Below the pieces are notes generated by a model. It saw only the letters and a program-made list of their open reading frames with translations, did not search any database and was not told where the DNA came from. A program made the position numbers and the translations under genes. A stretch of 64,000 nucleotides of DNA from Halomonas alimentaria. Lineage in GTDB: Bacteria > Pseudomonadota > Gammaproteobacteria > Pseudomonadales > Halomonadaceae. Below are positions 46,609 through 55,028 of the stretch, in pieces (position 1 is the first letter of the stretch; every line of letters begins with the position of its first letter). The stretch covers positions 2,136,227-2,200,226 of the forward strand of contig NZ_WUTT01000001.1 of assembly GCF_009902005.1 (NCBI RefSeq), written 5' to 3'.

Positions 46609-47010
46609 ATGGCCACCATGGAAGCACCGGCAACCGACAGGTCGAAAAGTGCCACCGGATTGAAGACTGCCGTCGCGATCCTGGAGAAATGGGGAGCGAG
46701 CGGTGAACAGGTCGCGGCAATCCTGAGGGTATCGCGCAGTACTTATGCCCGGGCCAAGCGAGCTGACCCCGAGTGGCGGGTCAGCCTGGACGAGGATCAG
46801 CTGACGCGTGTCAGCCTGGTGCTTAACCTCCATGCAAGCCTGCGGGTCCTCTTCGACAATCCCCGCAACCTCTATGGCTTCATGGCCATGGCCAACCATA
46901 ATGCGCCGTTCCATGGACGCTCGCCGCTCGAGGTGATCTCGGGTGGCGACATGCTGGTGCTCTACGATGTCTTTCGCCATATCGATAGCCTGCGAGGCGC
47001 CCAGTGGTAG
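46609..47010 (+). CDS. Xre/MbcA/ParS-type antitoxin
   Basis: The 133-residue protein has an N-terminal DNA-binding part with a helix-turn-helix (AAILRVSRSTYARAKRADPE near residues 36-55) and the C-terminal toxin-binding domain with RVLFDNPRNLYGFMAMANHN near 78-97 and GRSPLEVISGGD near 102-113. This is the standard antitoxin of Xre-RES systems: it blocks the toxin active site and represses the operon. AAGGGG stands before the ATG. It overlaps the toxin start by 7 bases. Confidence 0.88.
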   Translation: MATMEAPATDRSKSATGLKTAVAILEKWGASGEQVAAILRVSRSTYARAKRADPEWRVSLDEDQLTRVSLVLNLHASLRVLFDNPRNLYGFMAMANHNAPFHGRSPLEVISGGDMLVLYDVFRHIDSLRGAQW

Positions 47011-47696
47011 CACTGTCATCGCTACCGCGGCTGGAGGCGAGTGCGCAGCAGGGCTATCGCCTGGTCAACTCCAAGTTCCCACCCATCCACCTCTTCGACG
47101 ATGTCGCCAGTGCGGATGAGTTCCAGGCTCTCCATGAGCTCCAGGCATTGACCAACCCCCGGCTACGCGCCGAGGTGGGGGATCTGAGTCTGCTGCCCAT
47201 CGAGGAGATTCCCTTTGATACCCCGGGCTGCTCCTATGCCGTGGCACCTTTCACCCACGTCAATCCGGCAGGGTCGCGCTTCAGCTCGGGAGAGTACGGT
47301 GTGCTATATATTGCCGATGCCATGGCTACGGCACTGTCCGAGGTGCGGCATCATCAGGAGGCCTACTGGCGCAATCTGCCCGATCTTAACTATGAGCGCT
47401 TCGTGTTGCGGGGCTTGAACTGCCGATTCCACGAGACAGCCATGCTGGATGCTCTCGGACTCCCCGCAACTCATCCGATCTATGACCCGGACGACTACAC
47501 GGCGGCCCGGACATTGGGGCAAGGCGTTAAACGCGCCGGCCTGCCGGGGCTTCGTTACCGCTCGGTACGCCGTCCCGGTGCTGCCTGTTGTGCGCTGCTT
47601 ACCCCGAAACCGGTGATCTCTATGGTCCAGACCGCTCACTATGAGATGGTCTGGAATGGCACCATCACCGGCGTTAACCGGCTGTCCTCCCCCTGA
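47004..47696 (+). CDS. RES-domain NAD-degrading toxin
   Basis: The 230-residue protein has a RES domain in its N-terminal two thirds: GYRLVNSKFPP near residues 12-22 with the conserved arginine, then SSGEYGVLYIADAMATALSE near 94-113 with the conserved glutamate. RES toxins break down cellular NAD and stop growth; family members act as NAD phosphorylases or glycohydrolases. The GTG start overlaps the antitoxin by 7 bases, so the pair is coupled and looks complete. The second half, through RPGAACCALLTPKPVISM, is full length. Confidence 0.87.
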   Translation: MVALSSLPRLEASAQQGYRLVNSKFPPIHLFDDVASADEFQALHELQALTNPRLRAEVGDLSLLPIEEIPFDTPGCSYAVAPFTHVNPAGSRFSSGEYGVLYIADAMATALSEVRHHQEAYWRNLPDLNYERFVLRGLNCRFHETAMLDALGLPATHPIYDPDDYTAARTLGQGVKRAGLPGLRYRSVRRPGAACCALLTPKPVISMVQTAHYEMVWNGTITGVNRLSSP

Positions 47697-47708
47697 ACAG
47701 GAACCCAG

Positions 47709-48509
47709 ATGTTAGAGCCCATGCTGTTCAAGCTGCTGGCCACCGCCGGCATCGTCATCCTCGTCGCCCTGGCGGTGGCCCGGGTGGGGCCGCGCCTGGG
47801 CGGCATCCTCGCCGGCACCCCGGTGATCCTGGGGCCTGGGTATTTCTTCATGCTGCGCGAACAGGCTCCGGCCTTCGTGCAGGAGGCGGTTCTCTCGACG
47901 CTGCATGCGCTGGTGGCCACACTGCTGTTCACGGTGTGCTTCGTGATCAGCGCCGCCCGGCTGTCGGCGGTGAAGAGCCTGGGGCTCGCCAGCCTGCTGT
48001 GGGTGCCGGCAGCCATGCTGTTTACCCAGCTGCCCGGCGGGCTGATGGGCGCCCTGGGCGCCTACCTGGCGGTGCTGGTGGTGGCCGAAGGGATCAATCG
48101 CTGGCTCAGCCTGGGACAGCCGGTGGTGGTGGCGAGCTCGGGGTGGCTCGACCTGCTGCTGCGGGGGCTGCTGGCCGGTGGCCTGGTGAGCCTTGCCACC
48201 ACCCTCGCCGCCCGGGCGGGACCGGGCTTCTCCGGCATCATCCTGGGCTTTCCGGCCGGCATCCTGACCATCGCCTGGGCACTGCATGAACGCTACGGGG
48301 CGGAGGTGGCGCGCATGACGGTGAGCATGACTCAGCGCGGCATGCTCAGCCTGCTGGCCTTCTGTGCGGTGAGCTATCTCGGCGTGGGACGGTTACCCGG
48401 GATGGTGGTATTCGCGCTCTCCCTGGCGGCCTCGATGGCCACCAGCTCGCTGCTGTTCATGTTCAGCCTGTGGCGGGCGCGGCGACTCTACGCCCGCGAG
48501 GCGGGCTGA
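47709..48509 (+). CDS. Membrane protein with two similar halves, unknown function
   Basis: The 266-residue protein has about eight hydrophobic helices. Two related segments, RLGGILAGTPVILGPGYFFM near residues 28-47 and GFSGIILGFPAGILTIAWAL near 175-194, suggest an internal duplication, as in many small transporters. Function and substrate are unknown. It starts 12 bp after the RES toxin stop, so the toxin transcript may run into it, but a shared role is not implied. Its last codons form one arm of a hairpin shared with the convergent regulator gene. Confidence 0.72.
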   Translation: MLEPMLFKLLATAGIVILVALAVARVGPRLGGILAGTPVILGPGYFFMLREQAPAFVQEAVLSTLHALVATLLFTVCFVISAARLSAVKSLGLASLLWVPAAMLFTQLPGGLMGALGAYLAVLVVAEGINRWLSLGQPVVVASSGWLDLLLRGLLAGGLVSLATTLAARAGPGFSGIILGFPAGILTIAWALHERYGAEVARMTVSMTQRGMLSLLAFCAVSYLGVGRLPGMVVFALSLAASMATSSLLFMFSLWRARRLYAREAG

Positions 48510-48524
48510 GACCGCCTCGCGGGC
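48492..48524. terminator. Hairpin at the convergent ends of two genes
   Basis: GCCCGCGAGGCGG pairs perfectly over 13 bp with CCGCCTCGCGGGC around a 7-nt loop. The left arm encodes the last residues of the membrane protein, and the right arm ends at the stop of the regulator gene. It probably serves both transcripts, but there is no T-run on either side. Confidence 0.65.
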
Positions 48525-49060
48525 TATAGCGAGGCTGCCGCCCGGGCGGCCTGGTCGTAGAGACCCGACATGGCGCGCAGCATGCCGGCCAGCCGGCTGG
48601 TCTCCTCGGGTTCGATACCCAGCGAGGAGAGCGACTCGATCAGACAGTCCTCACGAATCTCGGCATAGCGCTGGCAGGTGCTGCGCCCGACATCGGTGGT
48701 GCGGAAGAAGGTCTCCTTGCCATGCTTCTCACCGCGCACCAGTTCCAGCTTAGTGAGTTTCTTCAGCGCGTAGGTCACGGTATGGCTGTCCTCGACGTTG
48801 AGTACCAGACAGATGTCTGAGAGTCGCTTGGCGCGCTTGCGATGGTTCACGCTGTGCAGCACCAGCACGTCCAGGGGTCCCAGCTCCGGGTAACCGGCCG
48901 CGGTCATGCAGCGCACCATCCAGCGGGTGAAGGCGTGGGACGCGATGATCAGGCCGAACTCGAACTCCGACTGCTCCTGGGCCCGGTGCGAGAGGTGCTC
49001 CGAGGAGACGATGGGGCCGCTGGTGCGGCCCTTGGGGGAGGAGGGGGCGGATACTGGCAT
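48524..49060 (-). CDS. MarR-like winged-helix regulator
   Basis: The 178-residue protein has a winged-helix domain of the MarR-like COG5631 type: FGLIIASHAFTRWMVRCMTA near residues 33-52, LDVLVLHSVNHR near 61, DSHTVTYALKKLTKLELV with a recognition helix near 86-103, and the basic wing RGEKHGKETFF. It probably binds DNA as a dimer. The ATG at 49060 lies 2 bp after the dctM stop, so it is the last gene of the TRAP operon and may be its local regulator; the effector is unknown. Confidence 0.82.
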   Translation of the reverse strand: MPVSAPSSPKGRTSGPIVSSEHLSHRAQEQSEFEFGLIIASHAFTRWMVRCMTAAGYPELGPLDVLVLHSVNHRKRAKRLSDICLVLNVEDSHTVTYALKKLTKLELVRGEKHGKETFFRTTDVGRSTCQRYAEIREDCLIESLSSLGIEPEETSRLAGMLRAMSGLYDQAARAAASL

Positions 49061-49062
49061 GT

Positions 49063-50358
49063 CTAGTTGCTCATGGCGTTGGGCAGGTAGGTGACGATCG
49101 CGGGGAACAGGCTGATCAGCACCACCCCGAGCATCATCAGGAAGAAGAACGGCATGGCAGCCCAGGCGATGGACAGGATATTGCGTCCGGTCATGCCCTG
49201 GAGCACGAAGAGGTTGAACCCCACCGGCGGCGTGATCTGCGACATCTCCACCACGATCACCAGGAAGATGCCGAACCATATCAGGTCGATACCTGCCGCT
49301 TCCACCATGGGCAGCATGATCGAGGTGGTCAGCACCACCACCGAGATACCGTCAAGGAAGCAGCCCAGCAGGACGAAGAACAGAGTCAGCGCGGCCAGCA
49401 GCATCCAGGGCGACAGGTCCATGGTGCCTATCCAGGCAGCCAGGTCGCTGGGCAGGCCGGTGAAGCCCATGGCAGCAGTCAGGAACGAGGCGCCGGCGAG
49501 GATGAAGGCGATCATGGTCGAGGTACGCACCGCGCCGAGCAGGGCATCGCGGAAGGTGGTGCGGTTCATGTTGCCCTGTACGCGTGCCAGGATCAGCGAG
49601 AGTACGACACCCACGGCGGCCGCCTCGGTGGGGGAGGCCAGGCCGGTGTAGATGGAGCCGATGACGCCGACGATCAGCGCCAGCATGGGAATCAGGCGGC
49701 GTGCGCGGCGCAGCTTCTCGGCCAGTGGCAGGCTCTCCTCGGCGGGCGGGACGCGATCCGGATAGCGCCAGGACCACAGCATCAGGTAGAGGCCGAACAG
49801 CGAGATCAGCATCAGGCCGGGCAGGATACCGGCCATGAACAGGCGCGAGATGGACTGGTCGGTGGCCACGCCGAACACGATCAGGATGATCGACGGCGGA
49901 ATCAGCAGCCCCAGGGTGGCGGAGCCGGCCAGGGTGCCGATGATCAGGCTCTCGTCGTAGCCGCGGCGGGTCAGTTCGGGAATGGTCATCTTGCCCATGG
50001 TGGCGCAGGTGGCCGCCGAGGAGCCGGAGACCGCGGCGAACAGTCCGCAGCCCACCACGTTGGTATGCAGCAGGCGGCCGGGGATGCGCTGCATCCAGGG
50101 CGACAGGCCGGTGAACATGTCATCGGCCAGGCGCGAGCGGAACAGGATCTCGCCCATCCAGATGAACATCGGCAGGGCGGTCAGCTCCCAGCTGTAGCTG
50201 GAGCCCCAGATATCCGAAGCCATGACATCGCCGGTGGGAATCGAGGTGAACTGGGAAAGGCCCAGCCAGCCCAGGGCGAGTAGCGAGAAGCCTACCCAGA
50301 CACCGCTGCCGAGCAGCAGCAGCAGGGCGCCGAAGAGGACCAGCATCATGATAAGCAT
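49063..50358 (-). CDS. dctM: TRAP transporter large permease
   Basis: The 431-residue protein is a DctM-type permease with about twelve hydrophobic helices. Recognisable parts are the LPMFIWMGEILFRSRLADDM region near residues 61-80, SGSSAATCATMGKMTIPEL near 110-128 and PPSIILIVFGVAT near 151-163, and MSQITPPVGFNLFVLQGM near 374-391. It moves a carboxylate-type solute with sodium, using the periplasmic DctP for capture. It lies 16 bp after dctQ and 2 bp before the MarR-like gene. The ATG at 50358 is the first that gives a normal N-terminal helix. Confidence 0.92.
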   Translation of the reverse strand: MLIMMLVLFGALLLLLGSGVWVGFSLLALGWLGLSQFTSIPTGDVMASDIWGSSYSWELTALPMFIWMGEILFRSRLADDMFTGLSPWMQRIPGRLLHTNVVGCGLFAAVSGSSAATCATMGKMTIPELTRRGYDESLIIGTLAGSATLGLLIPPSIILIVFGVATDQSISRLFMAGILPGLMLISLFGLYLMLWSWRYPDRVPPAEESLPLAEKLRRARRLIPMLALIVGVIGSIYTGLASPTEAAAVGVVLSLILARVQGNMNRTTFRDALLGAVRTSTMIAFILAGASFLTAAMGFTGLPSDLAAWIGTMDLSPWMLLAALTLFFVLLGCFLDGISVVVLTTSIMLPMVEAAGIDLIWFGIFLVIVVEMSQITPPVGFNLFVLQGMTGRNILSIAWAAMPFFFLMMLGVVLISLFPAIVTYLPNAMSN

Positions 50359-50374
50359 AGGGAGTCTCCAGGGC

Positions 50375-50935
50375 TCACTCGTGGCCGCTGTCGTCGATGG
50401 TGAAGGCGTGCGGCGCACGCACAGCGGCAATCAACGTCTGGACCAGGCTTTCGATCAGCACCAGGCAGAACAGCACCACGCCACTGAGCATGGCCGACTG
50501 GGGAATCCACAGCGGGATGCTGACGAGTCCGTAGGAGGTTTCGTTGAAGGCGATGCTGTCGTCGAGCAGCCAGTAGAGGTACCAGGCGAGATAGAGGGCA
50601 AGGGCCAGGGCGATGGAGAGGCAGAAGACCTCTACCCAGACGCGCAGCGCCGGGGGCAGGCGGCCGACCAGTAGGGTGACGCGAATATGGCCGCCGTGCA
50701 CGAAGGTATAGGCGAGTCCCAGGAAGCTGGCGCCGACCAGCAGGAAACCGGAGATATCGGAAAGCCCGGGGATCGCCAGGCCGATCCGCTCGCCGCCGAT
50801 GGCGGTGGCGATCTGGTCGATGATGCGGCCGACGATCTGGGCGGTAATCAACAGGCAGATCAGGGTCAGGCAGGCGGCGGCCAGATAGCCGCCGAGGTTA
50901 TACAGTGGGCGTAGTCGATAGGTCATGGATGGCAT
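50375..50935 (-). CDS. dctQ: TRAP transporter small permease
   Basis: The 186-residue protein has four hydrophobic helices and the conserved GASFLGLAYTFVHGGHIRVTLL segment near residues 67-88, typical of DctQ. It supports the large permease in the membrane. A second ATG at 50926 is an equally possible start, and neither has a strong ribosome binding site. The gene is 69 bp from dctP, a gap that contains a stable hairpin. Confidence 0.9.
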   Translation of the reverse strand: MPSMTYRLRPLYNLGGYLAAACLTLICLLITAQIVGRIIDQIATAIGGERIGLAIPGLSDISGFLLVGASFLGLAYTFVHGGHIRVTLLVGRLPPALRVWVEVFCLSIALALALYLAWYLYWLLDDSIAFNETSYGLVSIPLWIPQSAMLSGVVLFCLVLIESLVQTLIAAVRAPHAFTIDDSGHE

Positions 50936-50969
50936 CCCGTGGGGAGTTCGGCCGTGGAAAGCTCGGGAT

Positions 50970-50992
50970 CGCCCCGGCCAGTGGCCGGGGCG
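50970..50992 (-). other. Stable hairpin between dctP and dctQ
   Basis: CGCCCCGGCC and GGCCGGGGCG pair perfectly over 10 bp around a triloop, 12 bp past the dctP stop. No T-run follows. Such hairpins in binding-protein operons protect the upstream mRNA and let the binding protein be made in excess of the permease. Confidence 0.65.
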
Positions 50993-51004
50993 GTCGGGTC
51001 GGGA

Positions 51005-52009
51005 TTACTCCCGGGCGCTCTGGTAGGCCTCGAGGATCACCTGACCCTGTTCACCGGCGCTCTCGACCCACTCCTGGGTCATGGTCTCGCCCACTTCCTT
51101 GAGCTTCTCGGCCAGTGCCTCGCTGGGCTCGCTGACCACGATGCCGTTTTCCTCCAGCACAGCGATGGCGTCATCGGTCTCCTGGCGGCTCATCTCCCAG
51201 CCGCGGGTCTCGGCCTCGGCAGCGGCGTCGAGCAGTGCCTGCTGGGTGGCCTCATCCAGGCGCGAGAAGGCTTTCTCGCTGACGATGATCATGTTCTTCG
51301 GCAGCCACAGCTGGGCGTGATTGAAGTGGCTCAGGTAGTCCCAGGCCTTGGTGTCGGCGCCAGTGGCAGGCGAGGTGATCATGGCCTCGACGCGACCGGT
51401 GCTGAAGGCGGTGGGGATGTCGGGGACCTCGACCTGGGTAGGCACCGCGCCCACCAGCTGGGCGATGCGCTCGCTGGCGGTGTTGTAGGCGCGCATGCTC
51501 AGGTTCCTGAGGTCGTCGCCGCTCTCGATGGCCTGGTTGGTGTAGATGCCCTGGGGCGGCCACGGCACGGCGAACAGCAGGCGCAGGCCTTGCTGCTCGA
51601 GCTCCTCGGCGATGATCTCGCGAGAAGACTCCCACAGCGTCCAGGCATCCTCGTAGCTGGCGGCCAGATAGGGCACCGAGTCCACCTCGAAGATGGGGTT
51701 CTCGTTGGCCAGCCGCGACATGATCAGCTCGCCCATGGGCACGATGCCCCGGCGTACTGAGTTCTTGATTTCGGCGTGGCCGATCAGTGAGCCGTTTGAG
51801 TGCACGGTGATATCCAGCTCGCCGTCGGTGGCCTCGCGCACGTCGTCGGTGAACTCGCGAATGTTCACGGTATGGAAGGTGCGATCCCCATAGGGGGTGG
51901 GCATGTCCCACTCGGTGGCCGCCTGGGCAGAGGTGCCGAGGGTAGTCAGGCTGACGCCGAGGGCCGCGGCGGTGGCCAGGTGGGGAAGCCGCGATTGGAT
52001 AGCAGGCAT
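51005..52009 (-). CDS. dctP: TRAP transporter solute-binding protein
   Basis: The 334-residue protein has a signal peptide cleaved near residue 30 (TSAQA-ATEW) and the DctP fold: the FHTVNIREFTDDVREATDG region, a substrate-carboxylate arginine likely in LSMRAYNTASERIAQLVGA near residues 171-189, and PTAFSTGRVEAMITSP near 200. It should catch an organic acid in the periplasm. The ligand cannot be told from sequence; the divergent pxpABC genes point to 5-oxoproline or a related lactam or amino acid. GAGGACA precedes the ATG. Confidence 0.92.
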   Translation of the reverse strand: MPAIQSRLPHLATAAALGVSLTTLGTSAQAATEWDMPTPYGDRTFHTVNIREFTDDVREATDGELDITVHSNGSLIGHAEIKNSVRRGIVPMGELIMSRLANENPIFEVDSVPYLAASYEDAWTLWESSREIIAEELEQQGLRLLFAVPWPPQGIYTNQAIESGDDLRNLSMRAYNTASERIAQLVGAVPTQVEVPDIPTAFSTGRVEAMITSPATGADTKAWDYLSHFNHAQLWLPKNMIIVSEKAFSRLDEATQQALLDAAAEAETRGWEMSRQETDDAIAVLEENGIVVSEPSEALAEKLKEVGETMTQEWVESAGEQGQVILEAYQSARE

Positions 52010-52210
52010 CGAGATGTCCTCGTGTAATGATCGTTGTTGTGAAGGTCACATGGGAGATGTCACCGACTACGCTTTCAGAGTGTAGTGGGTGGAAGGCCGA
52101 GAGGTTAGGCGCTGGCCGTTTGTCGAGTCAACGATACCTAGACGAATGGATGATGTGTTATGGGTAAAACGTTGATAAATTAATTCCATAATCTTGATCA
52201 GGAGACTCGC

Positions 52211-52972
52211 ATGCCGTCACGTCCCTTGCTGCTCAATGCCGATATGGGCGAGAGCTTTGGCCCCTGGGTGATGGGGATGGATCATGAGGTGATGCCTCAC
52301 GTCGACCTGGCCAACGTGGCCTGCGGCTTTCACGCCTCGGATCCCGATGTGATCCGCATGACGGTCCGCCTGGCCGCCAAGCATGGGGTGCGGATAGGCG
52401 CCCATCCCGCCTACCCGGACATGGTGGGCTTCGGCCGTCGCTCCATGGCCTGTTCGGCAGAGGAGGTGGAGAACCTGGTCCTCTATCAGCTGGGGGCGCT
52501 CTATGGGCTGTGTCGCGCCGAGGGCGTATCGGTGAACTATGTGAAACCCCATGGCGCCCTCTATAACGACATGGCCCGCGAACCCGAGATCATGGGGGCG
52601 GTGATGCGGGCGATACTCGCCTTCGACCCCGGCCTGCCGCTGATGACCATGGCCACCCGGGACACCCTTGCGGTGCGTGAACTGGCCGAAAAGCAGGGCG
52701 TCACCCTGTGGTTCGAGGCCTTCGCCGACCGCGCCTACGACAGCGAGGGCCGGCTGGTCTCCCGCCGCGAGCTGGGGGCGGTACACCACGACCCCGAGGT
52801 GATTGTCGATCAGGCGGTACGCATCGCCAGCGGCAAGCCGCTTGTCGCCAGCGACGGCAGCGACCTGATACTGGCGGCCGATACCCTCTGTGTGCATGGC
52901 GACAACCCCGAGTCCATCGCCGCGGTGAAGGCGATCCGCGAGGCCCTGTGCCGGCTCGGAGCCGAGGCATGA
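52211..52972 (+). CDS. pxpA: 5-oxoprolinase subunit A
   Basis: The 253-residue LamB/YcsF-family protein shows [20 protein letters not shown] at the start, [19 protein letters not shown] [15 protein letters not shown] near residues 35-49, [19 protein letters not shown] near 62-80 and [13 protein letters not shown] near 113-125. With PxpB and PxpC it opens 5-oxoproline to glutamate using ATP in the cytoplasm. AGGAGA precedes the ATG. It leads the three-gene operon and is divergent from the TRAP operon with a 201-bp AT-rich gap. ATGA overlaps the next start. Confidence 0.94.
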   Translation: MPSRPLLLNADMGESFGPWVMGMDHEVMPHVDLANVACGFHASDPDVIRMTVRLAAKHGVRIGAHPAYPDMVGFGRRSMACSAEEVENLVLYQLGALYGLCRAEGVSVNYVKPHGALYNDMAREPEIMGAVMRAILAFDPGLPLMTMATRDTLAVRELAEKQGVTLWFEAFADRAYDSEGRLVSRRELGAVHHDPEVIVDQAVRIASGKPLVASDGSDLILAADTLCVHGDNPESIAAVKAIREALCRLGAEA

Positions 52973-53703
52973 GTCGCGCGATGAACCGTAAGGAAGGATT
53001 GCCACGCATCGAGTCGGCCGGCCTGGATGGCTGGATGGTGCGGCTCTTCGAACGAATCGATGAGGAGAACCTGGCCTGGTTGGGCGCGCTGGCACGCCGC
53101 TGCGAGGCCGAGTTCGGTGCAATGCTGGTCGACCTGGTGCCGTCCTACACCACCCTGCTGGTGGTGTTCGACCCGCTTCGGCTCTCGCCTGCCTCGGCAA
53201 GGCAACGCCTGGCGGCGCTGCTTGTGGATCTCGAGCCGGAGACGGTGGCCGCGGGTGGTGAGGTGCGTGAACTGCCCACCTGGTATGACCCCAGCGTGGG
53301 CCCGGACCTCGAGCGAGTCGCGCGGCATGCCGGCATGAGCGTGGAGGCAGTGATCGACTGCCATGCCGGGCGGGAATATCGCGTCTTCGCCCTGGGGTTC
53401 GCCCCCGGCTTCGCCTTCATGGGGTTGCTCGATGAGCGCCTCGAGGTTCCGAGGCTCGACACGCCCCGCCAGAAGGTGCCGGTCAACAGTGTGGCCATCG
53501 CCGGGCGGCAGACCGCTGCCTACCCGGCGGTATCACCGGGCGGCTGGAACCTGCTCGGGCGCACTGCGGCACACCTGTTCGATCGTGACCGTGAGGGCTT
53601 CAGCCTGCTCAAGGTGGGGGACCGGGTACGCTTCGTGCCGGTGGATCGAGCCACCTTCGAACGCCAGGGCGGCGATGCGACGCCGGTGGAGTGTCACAAA
53701 TGA
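52969..53703 (+). CDS. pxpB: 5-oxoprolinase subunit B (KipI-like)
   Basis: The 244-residue protein matches PxpB/Kip[21 protein letters not shown] near residues 104-123, the [21 protein letters not shown] block near 129-149 and [20 protein letters not shown] near 166-185. It is one half of the KipI-KipA allophanate-hydrolase-like unit that forms the phosphoryl-transfer part of oxoprolinase. The ATG overlaps the pxpA stop, and the stop overlaps pxpC, both as ATGA. Confidence 0.93.
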   Translation: MSRAMNRKEGLPRIESAGLDGWMVRLFERIDEENLAWLGALARRCEAEFGAMLVDLVPSYTTLLVVFDPLRLSPASARQRLAALLVDLEPETVAAGGEVRELPTWYDPSVGPDLERVARHAGMSVEAVIDCHAGREYRVFALGFAPGFAFMGLLDERLEVPRLDTPRQKVPVNSVAIAGRQTAAYPAVSPGGWNLLGRTAAHLFDRDREGFSLLKVGDRVRFVPVDRATFERQGGDATPVECHK

Positions 53704-54644
53704 GTAAATATACCGTTATCGGGCTTCGCGTCGAACATGCCGGCCCTCTGGCCCTCTTGCAGGACGCCGGCCGATTCGGCGTGCGCCGCCTTGGCGTGAC
53801 CCAGGGCGGGCCGGCCGACCTGCACGGCTGGGCCTGGGCCAACCGCCTGGTCGACAATGCCTGGGGCACCCCGGCGCTGGAGATCACCTTCGGCGGTCTC
53901 AAGCTGGTTGCCGAGCGTGATCTGACGATCGCGGTGGCGGGGGGCGACCTGAGTGCCACCCTGGAGGGGAGGCCTCTTCCCCTGTGGCAGCCGGTAAGCC
54001 TGCGGGAAGGCCAGGCCCTGGCATTCGCTGCGCCGCGCAACGGCCTGAGGGCCTATCTGGCCGTGGCAGGGGGCTTCCAGGCCGAGCCGGTGCTGGGCAG
54101 CGTGAGCTGTGTGGTGCGTGAGGGGCTGGGCGGTTTCGATGGGCGCGGCGGCAAGCTCGCCGACGGTGACCGTCTGGCGGTGACCGCCGATGCTGGTCGA
54201 CGCGTCCAGGAAAAGAGGGTACCCGCGGCGGAATGCCCGGACTATGCCTCGCCGGCAACGCTGGCGTTGCTGCCGGGTGCCCAGGTGGCGGATTTTACCG
54301 GTGACAGCCTGTTCGCCGCCTTCAACCGTCCCTGGCGGGTGGATGATCGTGCCGATCGCATGGGGGTGCGCCTGACCGGACCGAAGCTGACGTGCCGGAT
54401 CGGTTCGTTGATCTCGGAAGGGATCGGACTGGGGGCGGTGCAGGTGCCCCCCGACGGGCAGCCCATCGCGCTGCTCAACGACCGTCAGACCATCGGCGGC
54501 TATCCGCGGCTGGGAGCGCTGACGCCGCTGTCGGCATCGCGCCTGGCCCAGTGTCTGCCGGGCCAGGAGGTGCGCCTGGCCGCCACCACGCTGGAGCGCG
54601 CGCTTTCCGGGCAACGCCGCTTCCGCGACGCCATGGCCGGCTGA
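53700..54644 (+). CDS. pxpC: 5-oxoprolinase subunit C (KipA-like)
   Basis: The 314-residue protein matches PxpC/KipA: LLQDAGRFGVRRLGVTQGGP near residues 19-38, NPALEITFGG-like TPALEITFGGLKL near 57-69, PRNGLRAYLAVAGGF near 114-128, and GSLISEGIGLGAVQVPPDGQ near 238-257. Together with PxpB it completes the 5-oxoprolinase. The ATG at 53700 overlaps the pxpB stop; a GTG nine bases earlier is possible. The gene ends 6 bp before the convergent ribbon-helix-helix gene. Confidence 0.93.
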   Translation: MSKYTVIGLRVEHAGPLALLQDAGRFGVRRLGVTQGGPADLHGWAWANRLVDNAWGTPALEITFGGLKLVAERDLTIAVAGGDLSATLEGRPLPLWQPVSLREGQALAFAAPRNGLRAYLAVAGGFQAEPVLGSVSCVVREGLGGFDGRGGKLADGDRLAVTADAGRRVQEKRVPAAECPDYASPATLALLPGAQVADFTGDSLFAAFNRPWRVDDRADRMGVRLTGPKLTCRIGSLISEGIGLGAVQVPPDGQPIALLNDRQTIGGYPRLGALTPLSASRLAQCLPGQEVRLAATTLERALSGQRRFRDAMAG

Positions 54645-54650
54645 ACGCCC

Positions 54651-54863
54651 TCAGGCGCCCAGGCCGCTCTCGCGCAGCAGCTGGTCGATGCTGGTGGGCG
54701 CCCGGGAAGCCTGGCCGCCCTCCATCAGCAGCTCGGCCTCGAGTGCCGCGACGCCGCTTTCCAGGCAGCGTTCGATAAGTAGCGTCTTGCTCAGGCCGGT
54801 GGTCTGGACGAGGTGCTCGAGACGTTCATCCAGTTCACGCGGGAGTCGCAGTAGATGAGGCAT
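54651..54863 (-). CDS. Ribbon-helix-helix protein, orphan antitoxin-like
   Basis: The 70-residue protein has the CopG/RHH layout: a short strand MPHLLRLPRELDERLEHLV followed by the TTGLSKTLLIERCLESGV helix pair. RHH proteins bind DNA as dimers and are often antitoxins or plasmid copy regulators. No toxin-sized gene is next to it: one side is the convergent pxpC end and the other the riboswitch of gdx. GGAGA precedes the ATG at 54863; longer starts are not supported. Confidence 0.75.
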   Translation of the reverse strand: MPHLLRLPRELDERLEHLVQTTGLSKTLLIERCLESGVAALEAELLMEGGQASRAPTSIDQLLRESGLGA

Positions 54864-54959
54864 GTCACGTTCTCCATTATTAGAGGCTTGCCGTGTTACC
54901 CGACATTGGCCATCCTTGCAGGCCTTCATGTCGCTACCATGACAGATTTTAAGGAGTGT

Positions 54960-55010
54960 GGCACCGGGACGACCCGGCTTGCCTTCCACGCTGCGGGGAC
55001 GGCCTCGCCA
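54960..55010 (+). promoter_or_regulatory. Guanidine-II (mini-ykkC) riboswitch
   Basis: Two small hairpins carry the diagnostic ACGR loops. The first is CCGGG-ACGA-CCCGG (54964-54977), extended by an outer GGCA/TGCC pairing. The second is GCGGGG-ACGG-CCTCGC (54993-55008) with one G-U pair. The linker is 9 nt between the outer helix and the second hairpin. The ribosome binding site AAGGGA follows at 55014-55019. The downstream gene is a Gdx/SugE exporter, the typical target of this class. Confidence 0.88.
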
Positions 55011-55028
55011 AGCAAGGGATGAACGACC

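Noticed and set aside
52010..52210. GntR operator between dctP and pxpA
   Set aside because: The gap is AT-rich and plainly regulatory, but no convincing palindrome could be singled out by eye.
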